Positions 7,983-16,446 of a stretch of DNA of 49,197 bases are shown here, piece by piece. Origin of the DNA: an uncultured Sutterella sp. (lineage in GTDB: Bacteria > Pseudomonadota > Gammaproteobacteria > Burkholderiales > Burkholderiaceae_F); the NCBI GenBank assembly GCA_900544335.1, contig UQUS01000013.1, positions 1 through 49,197 on the forward strand, read 5' to 3'. Both the position numbers and the translations under genes were made by a program. The number at the start of each line of letters is the position of its first letter. The first letter of the stretch is position 1. The notes under the pieces were generated by a model, which was given only the letters and a program-made list of their open reading frames with translations, made no database searches and had not been told where the DNA came from.

Positions 7983-8951
7983 ATGCAGATCGGCCCCTAC
8001 TGCCTTAAAAACCCTGTCATTCTTGCTCCGATGGCCGGCGTTGCCGATGCCGCCTTCCGCAAGATTTGTCTTCAATGCGGAGCGGGAATGGCTGTCGGTG
8101 AAATGGTCCGCAGCGATTTCAATTTGCGGGGGACGGTCAAGTCGGAAAGCCGCTTTCGGACAGACTCGTCCGAGCCGATTCCGGTCGTGCAACTTGTGGG
8201 AGCAGACCCTGCGTCGATGGCCGATGCGGCGCGCTATGCCGTCTCGTGCGGGGCCAAAATCGTCGACATTAATTTCGGGTGTCCGGCACGCATTGTGTGC
8301 GGTAAGGCCTGCGGGTCGGCCTTAATGGCCGATGTGGAGTTGGCCGAGCAGATTTTGCAAGCCGTTCGGGATGCAGTTTCGGTCCCCGTGACCGTTAAAA
8401 TGCGCTTAGGGTGGGATCAAAACCATCTGACGGTGTTTGAACTTGCTCATGCGGCGCAGGACATCGGCTTTGCAGCCGTGACGGTGCACGGTCGGACGCG
8501 CGAAGCGCGCTTTTCCGGGCCGGTTGACTATGCGGCAATCGGGCGCCTTGCCGGGGAGCTATCGATTCCCGTCATTGCCAACGGCGATATTGATTCGCCT
8601 GAAAAGGCCCTCTGCGTTTTGCGCGAAACGGGTGCTGCGGCCGTAATGATCGGGAGAGCCAGTCTCGGCGCGCCGTGGATTTTCGGGCAGGTTGCCGAGG
8701 CTTTGTCCGGTCGCCCCGTCACGCCGATTTCACGGGCGGCGCGACGTGATATTGTGTTACGGCATTTTGACGAGCATATGCGGCAGGCTCCCGTGAGCCG
8801 AACCAAGGCGGTATTCTCGTTTCGCAAACACGCGGTGCGGTATGTGTTGCCGCTTGAGCAGGGACAGGAAAAAGTGCGGCGCATCCTCCGTGAGAGCGAT
8901 GAAAATGTCGTACGGGAACTATTGTCGGAATTTTTGGATGACACACCATGA
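7983..8951 (+). CDS. dusB: tRNA-dihydrouridine synthase B
   Basis: This FMN enzyme reduces a uridine in the tRNA D-loop (U17 in E. coli) using NADPH. The TIM barrel starts with NPVILAPMAGVADAAFR. The catalytic cysteine lies in FGCPARIV at C100, the same number as in E. coli DusB. VTVHGRTREARFSG and the IANGDIDSPEKA phosphate-binding region follow. It has 322 residues. Its stop overlaps the fis start (ATGA at 8948-8951). The dusB-fis operon is widespread in proteobacteria, and the added purH is typical of Burkholderiales. Confidence 0.96.
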   Translation: MQIGPYCLKNPVILAPMAGVADAAFRKICLQCGAGMAVGEMVRSDFNLRGTVKSESRFRTDSSEPIPVVQLVGADPASMADAARYAVSCGAKIVDINFGCPARIVCGKACGSALMADVELAEQILQAVRDAVSVPVTVKMRLGWDQNHLTVFELAHAAQDIGFAAVTVHGRTREARFSGPVDYAAIGRLAGELSIPVIANGDIDSPEKALCVLRETGAAAVMIGRASLGAPWIFGQVAEALSGRPVTPISRAARRDIVLRHFDEHMRQAPVSRTKAVFSFRKHAVRYVLPLEQGQEKVRRILRESDENVVRELLSEFLDDTP

Positions 8952-9220
8952 CGGAAACGGAAAAAATGCAGGATTTTCTTGAGCAAGACGAGTTGGCGCG
9001 TCTTGTCGTTTCGCGTGTGGAAAACTACGTGAGGGATTTGGACGGAGCCGAGGGATTGCCGATTCACGGCATGATTGTGGCTGCCGTTGAGCGACCTTTG
9101 TTTCGCTGGGCGATGAACAAAGCCGGGCATAATCAAAAGCTCGCCGCAAAGATTTTAGGAATCAATCGAAATACGCTACACAAGAAACTGCGCGAGCAAG
9201 GTTTTTGGAATGCGTCTTAA
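8948..9220 (+). CDS. fis: DNA-binding protein Fis
   Basis: This is a nucleoid-associated dimeric DNA-bending protein that regulates rRNA promoters and recombination. It has 90 residues. The C-terminal helix-turn-helix (NQKLAAKILGINRNTLHKKL, about residues 65-84) is highly characteristic. The N-terminal part forms the beta-hairpin arms and the dimer helix. It is translationally coupled to dusB by an ATGA overlap and followed by purH 17 bp on. Confidence 0.95.
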   Translation: MTETEKMQDFLEQDELARLVVSRVENYVRDLDGAEGLPIHGMIVAAVERPLFRWAMNKAGHNQKLAAKILGINRNTLHKKLREQGFWNAS

Positions 9221-9237
9221 TTGGAGGAAGCAGCACT

Positions 9238-10794
9238 ATGCGTAAGCAAGCACTCATCAGCGTTTCGGACAAGACGGGCGTAGCCTCGTTTGCCCGAGAG
9301 CTCGTTAATCTCGGGTACCACATTTTGTCGACGGGGGGAACGGCAAAACTCCTTTCCGCCGAAGGCATTGCCTGTCAGGAAGTGGCCGATTACACCGGTT
9401 TTCCGGAGATGCTTGACGGGCGAGTCAAGACTCTTGACCCGCACATTCATGCGGGCATTCTGGCGCGTCGCCCCGTACCCGAACACATGGCCGCATTGGC
9501 CGAGCACGGCATCGAGCCGATTGACATTGTCTGCGTGAATTTGTATCCGTTTGAGCAGACGATTGCCAAGCCCGATTGCACGTTCGAATTGGCGGTCGAA
9601 AACATCGATATCGGCGGCCCGACGATGATTCGTGCGGCGGCGAAAAATCACGAATCCGTAACGGTCCTGGTCGATCCGTCCGATTACACCCGCGTCATTG
9701 AAGAGATTAAAGCAACGGGGGCCGTGAGCGATGCCACGCGCCTAGAACTTGCGAAGAAAGTCTTTGCCCACACGGCGCGTTACGACGCGGCAATCAGCAA
9801 TTACTTAACAAGCCTAGATGAGCAAAAGCAGCGCACCAAGAAGTTCCCCGATGTCTTTACGCGTCAGTGGGTCAAGGTTCAGGATATGCGCTATGGGGAG
9901 AATCCCCATCAGGCGGCGGCGTTTTATCGCGAACACGTCGTTGCGCCGGGTCTTTTGGCCGGGTATACGCAGCTACAAGGGAAAGAACTTTCCTACAACA
10001 ACATTTCCGATAGCGATGCGGCGTGGGAAGCCGTGCGGAGCTTTGCGGCGCCCGCATGCGTGATTATGAAGCACGCCAACCCGTGCGGAGCGGCCATCGG
10101 AGCGAGCGTTTTCGAGGCTTACAAGAAGGCGTTCTCCTGCGACTCCAAGAGTGCGTTCGGCGGCATTATTGCGTTTAACCGCCCTGTGGACGCGGCAACG
10201 GCCGAAGAAATCTCCAAACAGTTTGCCGAAGTGATTATTGCGCCGGCCTATGAGGCCGATGCCGTGACGGTCTTCGGCCGCAAAAAGAATCTGCGCTTGT
10301 TGACGGTGGCTAACGGCGCCTCGCACAACGACTACGACTTTAAGCGCGTCGGCGGCGGGCTTTTGGTCCAAACGCCCGATACGCAACTGTGCGCCGAAAG
10401 CGATTTGAAGGTCGTGACGAAAAAGAAGCCCACGTCCGCTCAGATTGCCGACATGATGTTTGCTTGGAACATCGCGCGCTTTGTCAAATCCAACACCATC
10501 GTGTATGCCCGAGACGGGATGACGCTCGGTGTGGGTGCCGGTCAGATGAGCCGTGTGGACTCGGCCAAGATTGCTGCGATGAAAGCCGAAGAATTCGGTC
10601 ATTCGCTTGCCGGGTGCGCCGTGGCAAGCGATGCGTTCTTCCCGTTCCGCGACGGTTTGGATGTTGTGATCGATCACGGTGCCACGTGCGTGATTCAGCC
10701 GGGCGGATCGATTCGCGATGCCGAAGTCATTGCAGCGGCCGATGAACGCGGTATCGTGATGGTCTTTACCGGAGAGCGGCATTTCCGTCACTAA
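9238..10794 (+). CDS. purH: Bifunctional AICAR formyltransferase/IMP cyclohydrolase PurH
   Basis: This enzyme catalyses the last two steps of purine biosynthesis (AICAR to FAICAR to IMP). The N-terminal MGS-like IMP cyclohydrolase domain covers about residues 1-190 (ALISVSDKTG, LSTGGTAKLL). The C-terminal AICAR transformylase domain includes the CVIMKHANPCG stretch with the conserved Lys-His. It has 518 residues, the usual length. I chose ATG 9238 over an upstream in-frame start because GGAGGAAG lies at 9223-9230 and the protein then begins at the conserved segment. It follows fis closely and precedes tolB by 21 bp. Confidence 0.97.
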   Translation: MRKQALISVSDKTGVASFARELVNLGYHILSTGGTAKLLSAEGIACQEVADYTGFPEMLDGRVKTLDPHIHAGILARRPVPEHMAALAEHGIEPIDIVCVNLYPFEQTIAKPDCTFELAVENIDIGGPTMIRAAAKNHESVTVLVDPSDYTRVIEEIKATGAVSDATRLELAKKVFAHTARYDAAISNYLTSLDEQKQRTKKFPDVFTRQWVKVQDMRYGENPHQAAAFYREHVVAPGLLAGYTQLQGKELSYNNISDSDAAWEAVRSFAAPACVIMKHANPCGAAIGASVFEAYKKAFSCDSKSAFGGIIAFNRPVDAATAEEISKQFAEVIIAPAYEADAVTVFGRKKNLRLLTVANGASHNDYDFKRVGGGLLVQTPDTQLCAESDLKVVTKKKPTSAQIADMMFAWNIARFVKSNTIVYARDGMTLGVGAGQMSRVDSAKIAAMKAEEFGHSLAGCAVASDAFFPFRDGLDVVIDHGATCVIQPGGSIRDAEVIAAADERGIVMVFTGERHFRH

Positions 10795-10815
10795 TTTTTC
10801 AAACGAGGAACGAGT

Positions 10816-12123
10816 ATGAGTCCCATTTGCTGCGTCAGCCGTCGCAGGGTTTTAGCCGGGGCCGGCGCGCTCGGCGCGGCGGCTTTTGCACCTGCGGCGT
10901 TTTCGCAGTTGCAGATTCAGATCACGGGGGTCGGAGCGAACCGAATTCCGCTTGCTCTGCAGCCGATGAACGGCACCGCGCAGGCCCAAATCGATGTTTA
11001 CTCCGTTGTGGCCTCCGATCTGGAGCGCACCGGATCGTTTCGGTTAATCGGCGTGACCGAAGAGGCCACGCCCGAGCTTTCCGTTCGTCCGGACTTTTCG
11101 CATTGGCAGGAAATCGGTGCCACGGTCTTTGCCACCGGCAGTATCGTGCAGATGGCCGACGGCAGGTACGACATTCGGTACCGACTCTTCGATTCGATTA
11201 AAACCGACGAGCCGATCGATCAGGCCGATTTTTTCGTCCCCGGACGACAGTTAAGGCTCTGTGCGCACCGCATCGCCGATCGAATCTATTCGAAGCTGAC
11301 GGGAAACGGGGCGATGTTTGCCTCGCGCCTTTCGTACGTCGTTCAGCATGCGCCGGACAATTTCGAACTCATCGTTGCCGATAGCGACGGCGCCAATCCG
11401 CAACCGGCATTACGTAGCCGCGAACCGATTATTTCGCCGGCGTGGTCCCCGGACGGAAAGAGTCTGGCGTACGTGTCGTTTGAAGAGAAAAAGCCGGTTG
11501 TCTACGTGCATACGGTCGCAACCGGCAAGCGCCGCGTCATTGCCAATTTCCGCGGAAACAATTCGGCTCCGGCCTTTAGTCCCGACGGAAAGACGCTTGC
11601 TCTTGCGCTTTCGCGCGACGGGTTTACGCAGATTTATCTAATCGGGGCGGACGGCACCGGAGTCAGGCGCTTTACAAGGTCGCTTGCCATTGATACGGAA
11701 CCCGTGTTTTCCGTTGACGGACGCTATGTGTATTTCACCAGTGACCGAGGCGGGTCGCCGCAGATTTATCGGCAGACCGTCGATACGGACGAAGTGGAAC
11801 GCGTGACGTTTGCAAGTGACTATGCCGTCAGTCCGAGCATCAACCCGCAAGGGACGCATTTGGCGTATGTGACGCGGACAAACGGGCGGTATCGGGTCGC
11901 TCAAATGGAAATTGCTACCGGTCAGGAGACGATTTTGTCGGGCACCGATGCCGACGAAAGCCCGTGCTATTCGCCGAACGGTCGCATGATTGTGTATGCC
12001 ACGGAAGTCGGTCGGCGCGGCGTTTTGGCTACCGTCAGTGTGGACGGCGCCGTCAGTTCGCGTCTTTCGGGGTCCTCGGGCGATATTCGGGAGCCGACAT
12101 GGAGCCCGCTAATCCCCGACTAG
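10816..12123 (+). CDS. tolB: Tol-Pal system beta-propeller protein TolB (with Tat-type signal)
   Basis: This periplasmic propeller links Pal and TolA in the Tol-Pal system, which keeps the outer membrane attached during division. The N-terminal domain covers about 35-165. It is followed by WD40-like PD40 repeats with the typical SPAWSPDGKSLAYVSF, APAFSPDGKTLALAL and ESPCYSPNGRMIVYA units. The signal region is unusual: S8-R-R-R-V-L13, then an alanine/glycine-rich core and an A-x-A-like site near AAFS-Q, which looks twin-arginine rather than plain Sec. It has 435 residues and GAGGAACG as ribosome-binding site. The genes tolQ, tolR and tolA are not next to it. Confidence 0.95.
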   Translation: MSPICCVSRRRVLAGAGALGAAAFAPAAFSQLQIQITGVGANRIPLALQPMNGTAQAQIDVYSVVASDLERTGSFRLIGVTEEATPELSVRPDFSHWQEIGATVFATGSIVQMADGRYDIRYRLFDSIKTDEPIDQADFFVPGRQLRLCAHRIADRIYSKLTGNGAMFASRLSYVVQHAPDNFELIVADSDGANPQPALRSREPIISPAWSPDGKSLAYVSFEEKKPVVYVHTVATGKRRVIANFRGNNSAPAFSPDGKTLALALSRDGFTQIYLIGADGTGVRRFTRSLAIDTEPVFSVDGRYVYFTSDRGGSPQIYRQTVDTDEVERVTFASDYAVSPSINPQGTHLAYVTRTNGRYRVAQMEIATGQETILSGTDADESPCYSPNGRMIVYATEVGRRGVLATVSVDGAVSSRLSGSSGDIREPTWSPLIPD

Positions 12124-12132
12124 GGTAGGGGC

Positions 12133-12189
12133 GTTTTTAACAGGATTAACGACAGGGACAGACCGATTGTTTTTAACCGGATTGTCCCT
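12133..12189 (+). repeat. Near-identical 15-nt direct repeat and hairpin in tolB-pal spacer
   Basis: GTTTTTAACAGGATT at 12133-12147 recurs as GTTTTTAACCGGATT at 12169-12183, one mismatch, 36 bp apart. A hairpin overlaps the second copy: AGGGACA at 12154-12160 pairs with TGTCCCT at 12183-12189, with a 2x2 internal loop and a CCG/CGG inner stem. It lies 18 bp before the pal GTG start, so it could affect pal translation, RNA stability or differential expression from tolB. No T-run follows. Confidence 0.5.
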
Positions 12190-12206
12190 TAATCACGGAG
12201 ATAAAA

Positions 12207-12689
12207 GTGAAGAAAATTTCTTGTATTGCCGCGCTTTGCGCCGCGTTTGTTTTAGCCGGATGCTCGAGTGTGAGCCTGGATGAATCGGCCAAGGAAGGAA
12301 CCACTCAGAGCGGCCGTTACGCCACATCGGCCGATGCGATTACGCCTGAGGCCCTCGCTGCCGATAAGAGCGTGTACTTTGATTTTGATAGCTACACGGT
12401 TCAGACGCGCTACTACCCGACGATTGATCGCCAGGTCCGTGCCATGCGTGCTAATCCCAAGTTAATTGCCCGCATCGAAGGCAATACCGACAGCCGCGGC
12501 AGCCGTGAGTACAACTTGGCACTCGGCCAAAAGCGTAGCGAGGCCGTCAAGGGCTTAATGCAGATTCGCGGTGTGGCGCCCAATCGTTTGGAAGCCGTCA
12601 GTTTCGGTCGCGAGCGCCCGGTCGATCGCGGTGAAAACGAACAGGCTTGGGCGAAGAATCGCCGTGCCGATATCGTCGTTTCCCACTAG
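12207..12689 (+). CDS. pal: Peptidoglycan-associated lipoprotein Pal
   Basis: This outer-membrane lipoprotein binds meso-DAP peptidoglycan through its OmpA-like domain and partners TolB. The lipobox VLAGC puts the lipidated cysteine at C19. The OmpA domain runs from about residue 55 to the end, with YFDFDSYTV, EGNTDSRGSREYNLALGQKR and a final NRRADIV. It has 160 residues. The start is GTG 12207 with CACGGAGA upstream. It lies 83 bp after tolB and 11 bp before cpoB, the normal tolB-pal-cpoB order. Confidence 0.96.
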   Translation: MKKISCIAALCAAFVLAGCSSVSLDESAKEGTTQSGRYATSADAITPEALAADKSVYFDFDSYTVQTRYYPTIDRQVRAMRANPKLIARIEGNTDSRGSREYNLALGQKRSEAVKGLMQIRGVAPNRLEAVSFGRERPVDRGENEQAWAKNRRADIVVSH

Positions 12690-12700
12690 TGAGAAAATCG

Positions 12701-13471
12701 ATGTTTAAGCCATCCCTTTCTCGGGCCGTCTTGGCCTCGACGGTCTTTGCCGTCCTTTTAGGTGCCTCGGGCGTCTCGTCGGCGTTTTCCGACGATGAGG
12801 CACGTCGCGCGATTTTGGATTTGCGAGAGAAACTCAATGTGACGCAAAGTTCGCAGCTTGAGCTTCTCAGTCGCATCGATCAGTTGCAAGAGCAAAACGC
12901 CGAAATGACCGGCAAGGTGGAAAAGCTCACGCACCAAATCGGGCTGACGCAAAAGGCCTCTCGGGATTTGTTCATGAGTTTGGACAAACGCCTGGCCGCC
13001 TTGGAGTCGCACGTTGAAAAAGACGAAAACGGGCAGTCCTTTACGGTGGTTCCGGAAGAAAAGCGCCGGTATGACTTGGCTTTGGAGCTTTTCTCCGAAG
13101 GCTCGTACGAAGAGAGTCAAAAGCTCCTTGAGTCGCTTGCAACAGATTACCCGAAGTCCGGCTACATGGCCGATACCTTGTACTGGCTCGGTTGCGCGTA
13201 TTACGTGCAAAACAAAATGAGCGACGCGGCTTCGGCACAGAAAAAACTCGTAGCGAAATTCCCGAAGAGTTCTCGAGTCCCCGAGGCGCTGCTCTCGCAA
13301 GCGGCGGCCGAGGAGCGTTTGGGAAACAGCACATCGGCGCGCTCGCTTTTAAATAGCGTCGTCCAAAAGTATCCGGGCACGGAATCGGCCAAGACCGCCG
13401 AGCAACGCTTGAAGGCTTTGGGACCGGCTCCGAAGACGGCTCCGAAGAAAAAAGTGTCCGCCAAGAAATAA
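12701..13471 (+). CDS. cpoB: Cell division coordinator CpoB (YbgF)
   Basis: This periplasmic protein links Tol-Pal energisation to PBP1B/LpoB peptidoglycan synthesis during constriction. The signal peptide covers about residues 1-28 (MFKPSLSRAVLAS, cleaved near SSAFS). A coiled-coil trimerisation region (about 38-95) is rich in Q, L and E heptads. TPR repeats (about 120-240) include YDLALELFSEGSYEESQKLL. The C-terminus is an unusual lysine/alanine/proline tail (PKTAPKKKVSAKK). It has 256 residues. ATG 12701 gives a proper signal peptide. The open frame runs into pal upstream and is not used. Confidence 0.92.
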   Translation: MFKPSLSRAVLASTVFAVLLGASGVSSAFSDDEARRAILDLREKLNVTQSSQLELLSRIDQLQEQNAEMTGKVEKLTHQIGLTQKASRDLFMSLDKRLAALESHVEKDENGQSFTVVPEEKRRYDLALELFSEGSYEESQKLLESLATDYPKSGYMADTLYWLGCAYYVQNKMSDAASAQKKLVAKFPKSSRVPEALLSQAAAEERLGNSTSARSLLNSVVQKYPGTESAKTAEQRLKALGPAPKTAPKKKVSAKK

Positions 13472-13472
13472 C

Positions 13473-14333
13473 GTGACGCAAGAAAGCGAAAATTCCCTTC
13501 GGGAACCGGATTTCGGACAAACGACATCGGGGGCAACGCCCGATGTCGTGGACGGGGTTGCGATTGCCAAACTGTACGGGGAGCCGCTGTTTAAGGTCCC
13601 GGACGGCCTGTATATCCCGCCCGATGCCTTGGAAGTGTTCCTGGAAAGTTTCGAAGGGCCCCTGGATTTACTGCTTTACCTGATTCGCAAGCAAAAGTTT
13701 GACGTGATGAATGTGCCGATGGCACTCGTGACCGAGCAGTACATGGGGTACGTTGAGCTCATTCGGAAATCGAACTTGGAATTGGCGGCCGAGTACCTCG
13801 TGATGGCCGCATGCCTCATGCAGATTAAAAGCCGGCTGCTTTTACCGGTCACACGGGCCGATGACGATGAGGAAGTCGAAGATCCTCAGGCCGAATTGGC
13901 GCGCCGCCTTTTGGAATACGAAAAGATGAAATTGGCGGCCGTGGAACTTGATCGGATTCCGAGAAACGGTCGCGATTTCTGGCGTGCCTTTGTGTTAATC
14001 GAGCAGACACAAAATAAGATTTTGCCGGACGTCTCATCCGAGGAACTTGCCCGCGTCTGGCAGGAAGTGCTCGCACAGGCACAACTTCGCGGCAATCACA
14101 CGATTGCCCGGCAGGAGCTTTCGGTGCGCGAATTCATGAGCAATATTTTGCGACGCCTCGGCCAAAGCCCGATTGTGGAATTTCGGGAACTTTTTAAGAA
14201 GGGTTGCGGCATCGAAGTGGCTATTGTCAATTATTTGGCCATTTTGGAACTGGCTAAAGACGGTCTTGTGCGCATCACACAGGCTGTGCCGTTTGCACCC
14301 CTTTATGTTGCCAGAAGCGAGGAATTTACATGA
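13473..14333 (+). CDS. scpA: Segregation and condensation protein A (ScpA kleisin)
   Basis: This is the kleisin subunit that bridges SMC heads together with ScpB in chromosome condensation. The conserved N-terminal block (FEGPLDLLLYLIRKQKFD and LAAEYLVMAACLMQIKSRLL) starts near residue 55. Before it is a less conserved extension of about 50 residues. The C-terminal winged-helix part is at about 215-286. I keep the GTG start at 13473, 1 bp after the cpoB stop, though its ribosome-binding site is weak and a shorter start cannot be ruled out. Its stop overlaps the next ATG by 4 nt. ScpB is not nearby. Confidence 0.9.
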   Translation: MTQESENSLREPDFGQTTSGATPDVVDGVAIAKLYGEPLFKVPDGLYIPPDALEVFLESFEGPLDLLLYLIRKQKFDVMNVPMALVTEQYMGYVELIRKSNLELAAEYLVMAACLMQIKSRLLLPVTRADDDEEVEDPQAELARRLLEYEKMKLAAVELDRIPRNGRDFWRAFVLIEQTQNKILPDVSSEELARVWQEVLAQAQLRGNHTIARQELSVREFMSNILRRLGQSPIVEFRELFKKGCGIEVAIVNYLAILELAKDGLVRITQAVPFAPLYVARSEEFT

Positions 14334-14635
14334 GTTGCCGATACTGCGCCGAATACATTCGTCGAGCCGACCAGCGTGTTAAGAATTTCCGTGAAGCTTG
14401 CCGAATCCTCAAACTGAACCCAGATAAGAAAGAGGACGAGGAGGCCATCGTCAAGGCCTTGGGCGGCATCGGTCAATTCGGATCGATTCGCCTGGCGCGT
14501 CGTTTTCCGTGGGTGACCGATGAGTCGGAGTTTCACTTGGTGACGATTGCGGGCCTGCACTTTTACTGGATGCTTTTGGATGCCTGGGAAGACATCCGCT
14601 CGCAAGAAGCGAAAAAAGCATCCGAGACAAAATAG
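14330..14635 (+). CDS. Small conserved-looking protein with N-terminal CxxC, function unknown
   Basis: I do not recognise this 101-residue protein. It begins MSCRYCAEY, so a single CxxC sits at residues 3-6, with no second pair visible. The rest is charged and helical in character, ending in a tryptophan-containing helix (YWMLLDAWEDIRSQEAKK). There is no signal peptide or membrane segment. The ATGA overlap with scpA argues that it is real and co-translated with it. A role in metal binding or in partnering ScpA would be inference only. It converges on yicC with a 29-bp spacer. Confidence 0.75.
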   Translation: MSCRYCAEYIRRADQRVKNFREACRILKLNPDKKEDEEAIVKALGGIGQFGSIRLARRFPWVTDESEFHLVTIAGLHFYWMLLDAWEDIRSQEAKKASETK

Positions 14636-14664
14636 GCTTAATTACTTTTGCAAGCCCCGAAGCA

Positions 14665-15567
14665 CTATTCGAGATTTTGAATTTGCTCGCGCATCTGCTC
14701 GACCGTAAGTTTCATCGTCAACGACGCATCGGTCATTTCAATGGATGCGGCCTTCGAACCCAAAGTGTTGGCTTCCCGGTTCATCTCCTGCATCAGGAAA
14801 TCGAGTTTGCGCCCGACGGCACCGCCGGCTAAAAGCGTGCGCCGCGTTTCGTTCGTGTGGGTCAGAAGGCGGTTCATTTCTTCGTCCACGTCCATCTTAA
14901 GTGCGTAGAGCGTCAGCTCCGTTTGTATGCGTTCATTGACGTCTTCTTTTGTCAGCCCCGAGGCCCCTGAAAGCGGCTCTTGCAAGGCCGTGCGCAGGCG
15001 CTCTTGCATGCGTCCTTTCAAACAGGCCAGAATCTGCGGCAATTTCGGACGCAATGTGTTGACAACTGCATCGATGGTATCGCAGTAGTCGGCAAGGACT
15101 TTCGAAAGCGCTTTGCCTTCGCGTGCTCGAGCCGCCGTAAACGCATGAAGGGCTTTGTCGACAACGGCCATTACGTCGGCTTTAAGTTTCTCGTCGTCAA
15201 TCGGCGCGCCGACAACCACACCGGGATAGGCCAAGATTTCCATGACGCTTAACGGAGCGGCACTCGGAAGTGTTTCATGAATCTGATTTTGTAGGGCTCG
15301 TAGGTTCTCGACAGCTCCCTTATCGGTTTTACTCCCGGCGGCTAAGGTGCCGGCTTTAAGAGAAATGCGGCATTCGAGTTTCCCGCGCCGAACGTGATCG
15401 CGAATGGCGTCCCGAACGAGCGGCTCTAAGGCGTGCAACTCATCGCAGATGCGAAGGGTCAAATCAAGAAAGCGGGAGTTAACGCATCGGATTTCAACCG
15501 TGACAAGACCCAAATCGGTTTCGCCTTGCGAAATGGCGTACCCGGTCATCGAAAGAACATCGGACAT
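14665..15567 (-). CDS. yicC: YicC-family endoribonuclease/stress protein
   Basis: This YicC family member has 300 residues, matching the family. In E. coli, YicC is linked to sRNA turnover and stationary-phase survival. The YicC N-terminal domain begins LSMTGYAISQG, followed by VEIRCVNSRFLDLTLR. The C-terminal DUF1732 block contains GRKLDFLMQEMNREANTLGSKA. I placed the start at cat 15565-15567, with AGGAAAA upstream on the minus strand. The upstream in-frame extension lacks support. It is divergent from rph. Confidence 0.93.
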   Translation of the reverse strand: MSDVLSMTGYAISQGETDLGLVTVEIRCVNSRFLDLTLRICDELHALEPLVRDAIRDHVRRGKLECRISLKAGTLAAGSKTDKGAVENLRALQNQIHETLPSAAPLSVMEILAYPGVVVGAPIDDEKLKADVMAVVDKALHAFTAARAREGKALSKVLADYCDTIDAVVNTLRPKLPQILACLKGRMQERLRTALQEPLSGASGLTKEDVNERIQTELTLYALKMDVDEEMNRLLTHTNETRRTLLAGGAVGRKLDFLMQEMNREANTLGSKAASIEMTDASLTMKLTVEQMREQIQNLE

Positions 15568-15682
15568 GAGAATTTTCCTTTTGTGACCGCAGCCGCTCGT
15601 CGGAATTCTGTCGGCCGCAGATGCCAACATTTTAAGGCGTTCTACAGCGCAAAGGGCTTTCGGGGCAACACGAGTCCTATCC

Positions 15683-15688
15683 TATAAT
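15683..15688 (+). promoter_or_regulatory. Perfect -10 box (TATAAT) upstream of rph
   Basis: A consensus TATAAT lies 30 bp before the rph start, in the yicC/rph divergent spacer. No convincing -35 hexamer is at 16-18 bp, so this would be a -10-dominant sigma-70 promoter. Confidence 0.45.
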
Positions 15689-15717
15689 GCGAAAAACGAT
15701 TTGAAAGGATGGCTTTT

Positions 15718-16440
15718 ATGCCGATGCGTCACGACGGTCGGGCTGCCGACCAATTGCGCCCGATGAACATTACTCGGAGATTTACCAAACACGCTGAAGG
15801 CAGTGTGTTGATTGCGTGCGGACAAACACGGGTCATTTGTACGGCCAGTGTTGTTCCCGGTGTTCCGAAATTCTTAGAAGGGCAAGGGCTAGGGTGGGTT
15901 ACGGCCGAATACGGGCTCTTGCCGCGCTCGACGACCACGCGCTGTGACCGCGAAGCCGTCAAGGGCAAGCAAACCGGCCGCACACAGGAAATTCAACGAC
16001 TGATCGGGCGGAGCCTACGCGCAGTGGTCGATCGGCGAAAAATCGACGGTTACACCATCAAGATTGACTGCGATGTCATCGATGCCGACGGCGGGACGCG
16101 GTGCGCGTCAGTGAGCGGTGCCTATGTGGCTTTGGCTGATGCCGTTTCCTGGATGCTCCGAAACGGGAAAATCACGTCAACCCCGCTGCGCGATTCGGTT
16201 TGTGCCGTGAGTGTGGGCATCAGTGACGGGATTCCGGTGATTGATTTTGACTACGTTGAAGATAGTTCGAGTGACACGGACATGAACGTTGTGATGACAG
16301 GCTCGGGGCACTACGTGGAAATTCAGGGGACGGCCGAAGGCGAGCCTTTCTCGGGCGAGGATTTAACCGCGCTTTTGGCATTAGCCAAATCCGGGTGTCA
16401 AACGATTACCGCACTGCAAAAACGTGCTTTAGCCGAGTAA
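15718..16440 (+). CDS. rph: Ribonuclease PH
   Basis: This phosphorolytic 3'-5' exoribonuclease trims tRNA 3' ends. The protein starts MPMRHDGRAADQLRP, like other RNase PH proteins. It contains HAEGSVLIACGQTRVICTAS, the phosphate-binding GRSLRAVVDR segment, and CDVIDADGGTR with the catalytic-site Asp. It has 240 residues. I prefer ATG 15718 over the in-frame ATG 15709, because AAAGGA at 15704-15709 is spaced for the later one. It is first in rph-rdgB-hemW-mltA, with a 6-bp gap to rdgB. Confidence 0.95.
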   Translation: MPMRHDGRAADQLRPMNITRRFTKHAEGSVLIACGQTRVICTASVVPGVPKFLEGQGLGWVTAEYGLLPRSTTTRCDREAVKGKQTGRTQEIQRLIGRSLRAVVDRRKIDGYTIKIDCDVIDADGGTRCASVSGAYVALADAVSWMLRNGKITSTPLRDSVCAVSVGISDGIPVIDFDYVEDSSSDTDMNVVMTGSGHYVEIQGTAEGEPFSGEDLTALLALAKSGCQTITALQKRALAE

Positions 16441-16446
16441 ATCACC

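Noticed and set aside
9973..10791. Open frame of 272 codons antisense to purH
   Set aside because: The composition is that of a reverse shadow (many His, Arg and Gly), with no recognisable domain, and purH fully explains the region.
12758..13300. Open frame of 180 codons antisense to cpoB
   Set aside because: cpoB has a clear signal peptide, coiled coil and TPR on the plus strand, and the antisense frame has no support.
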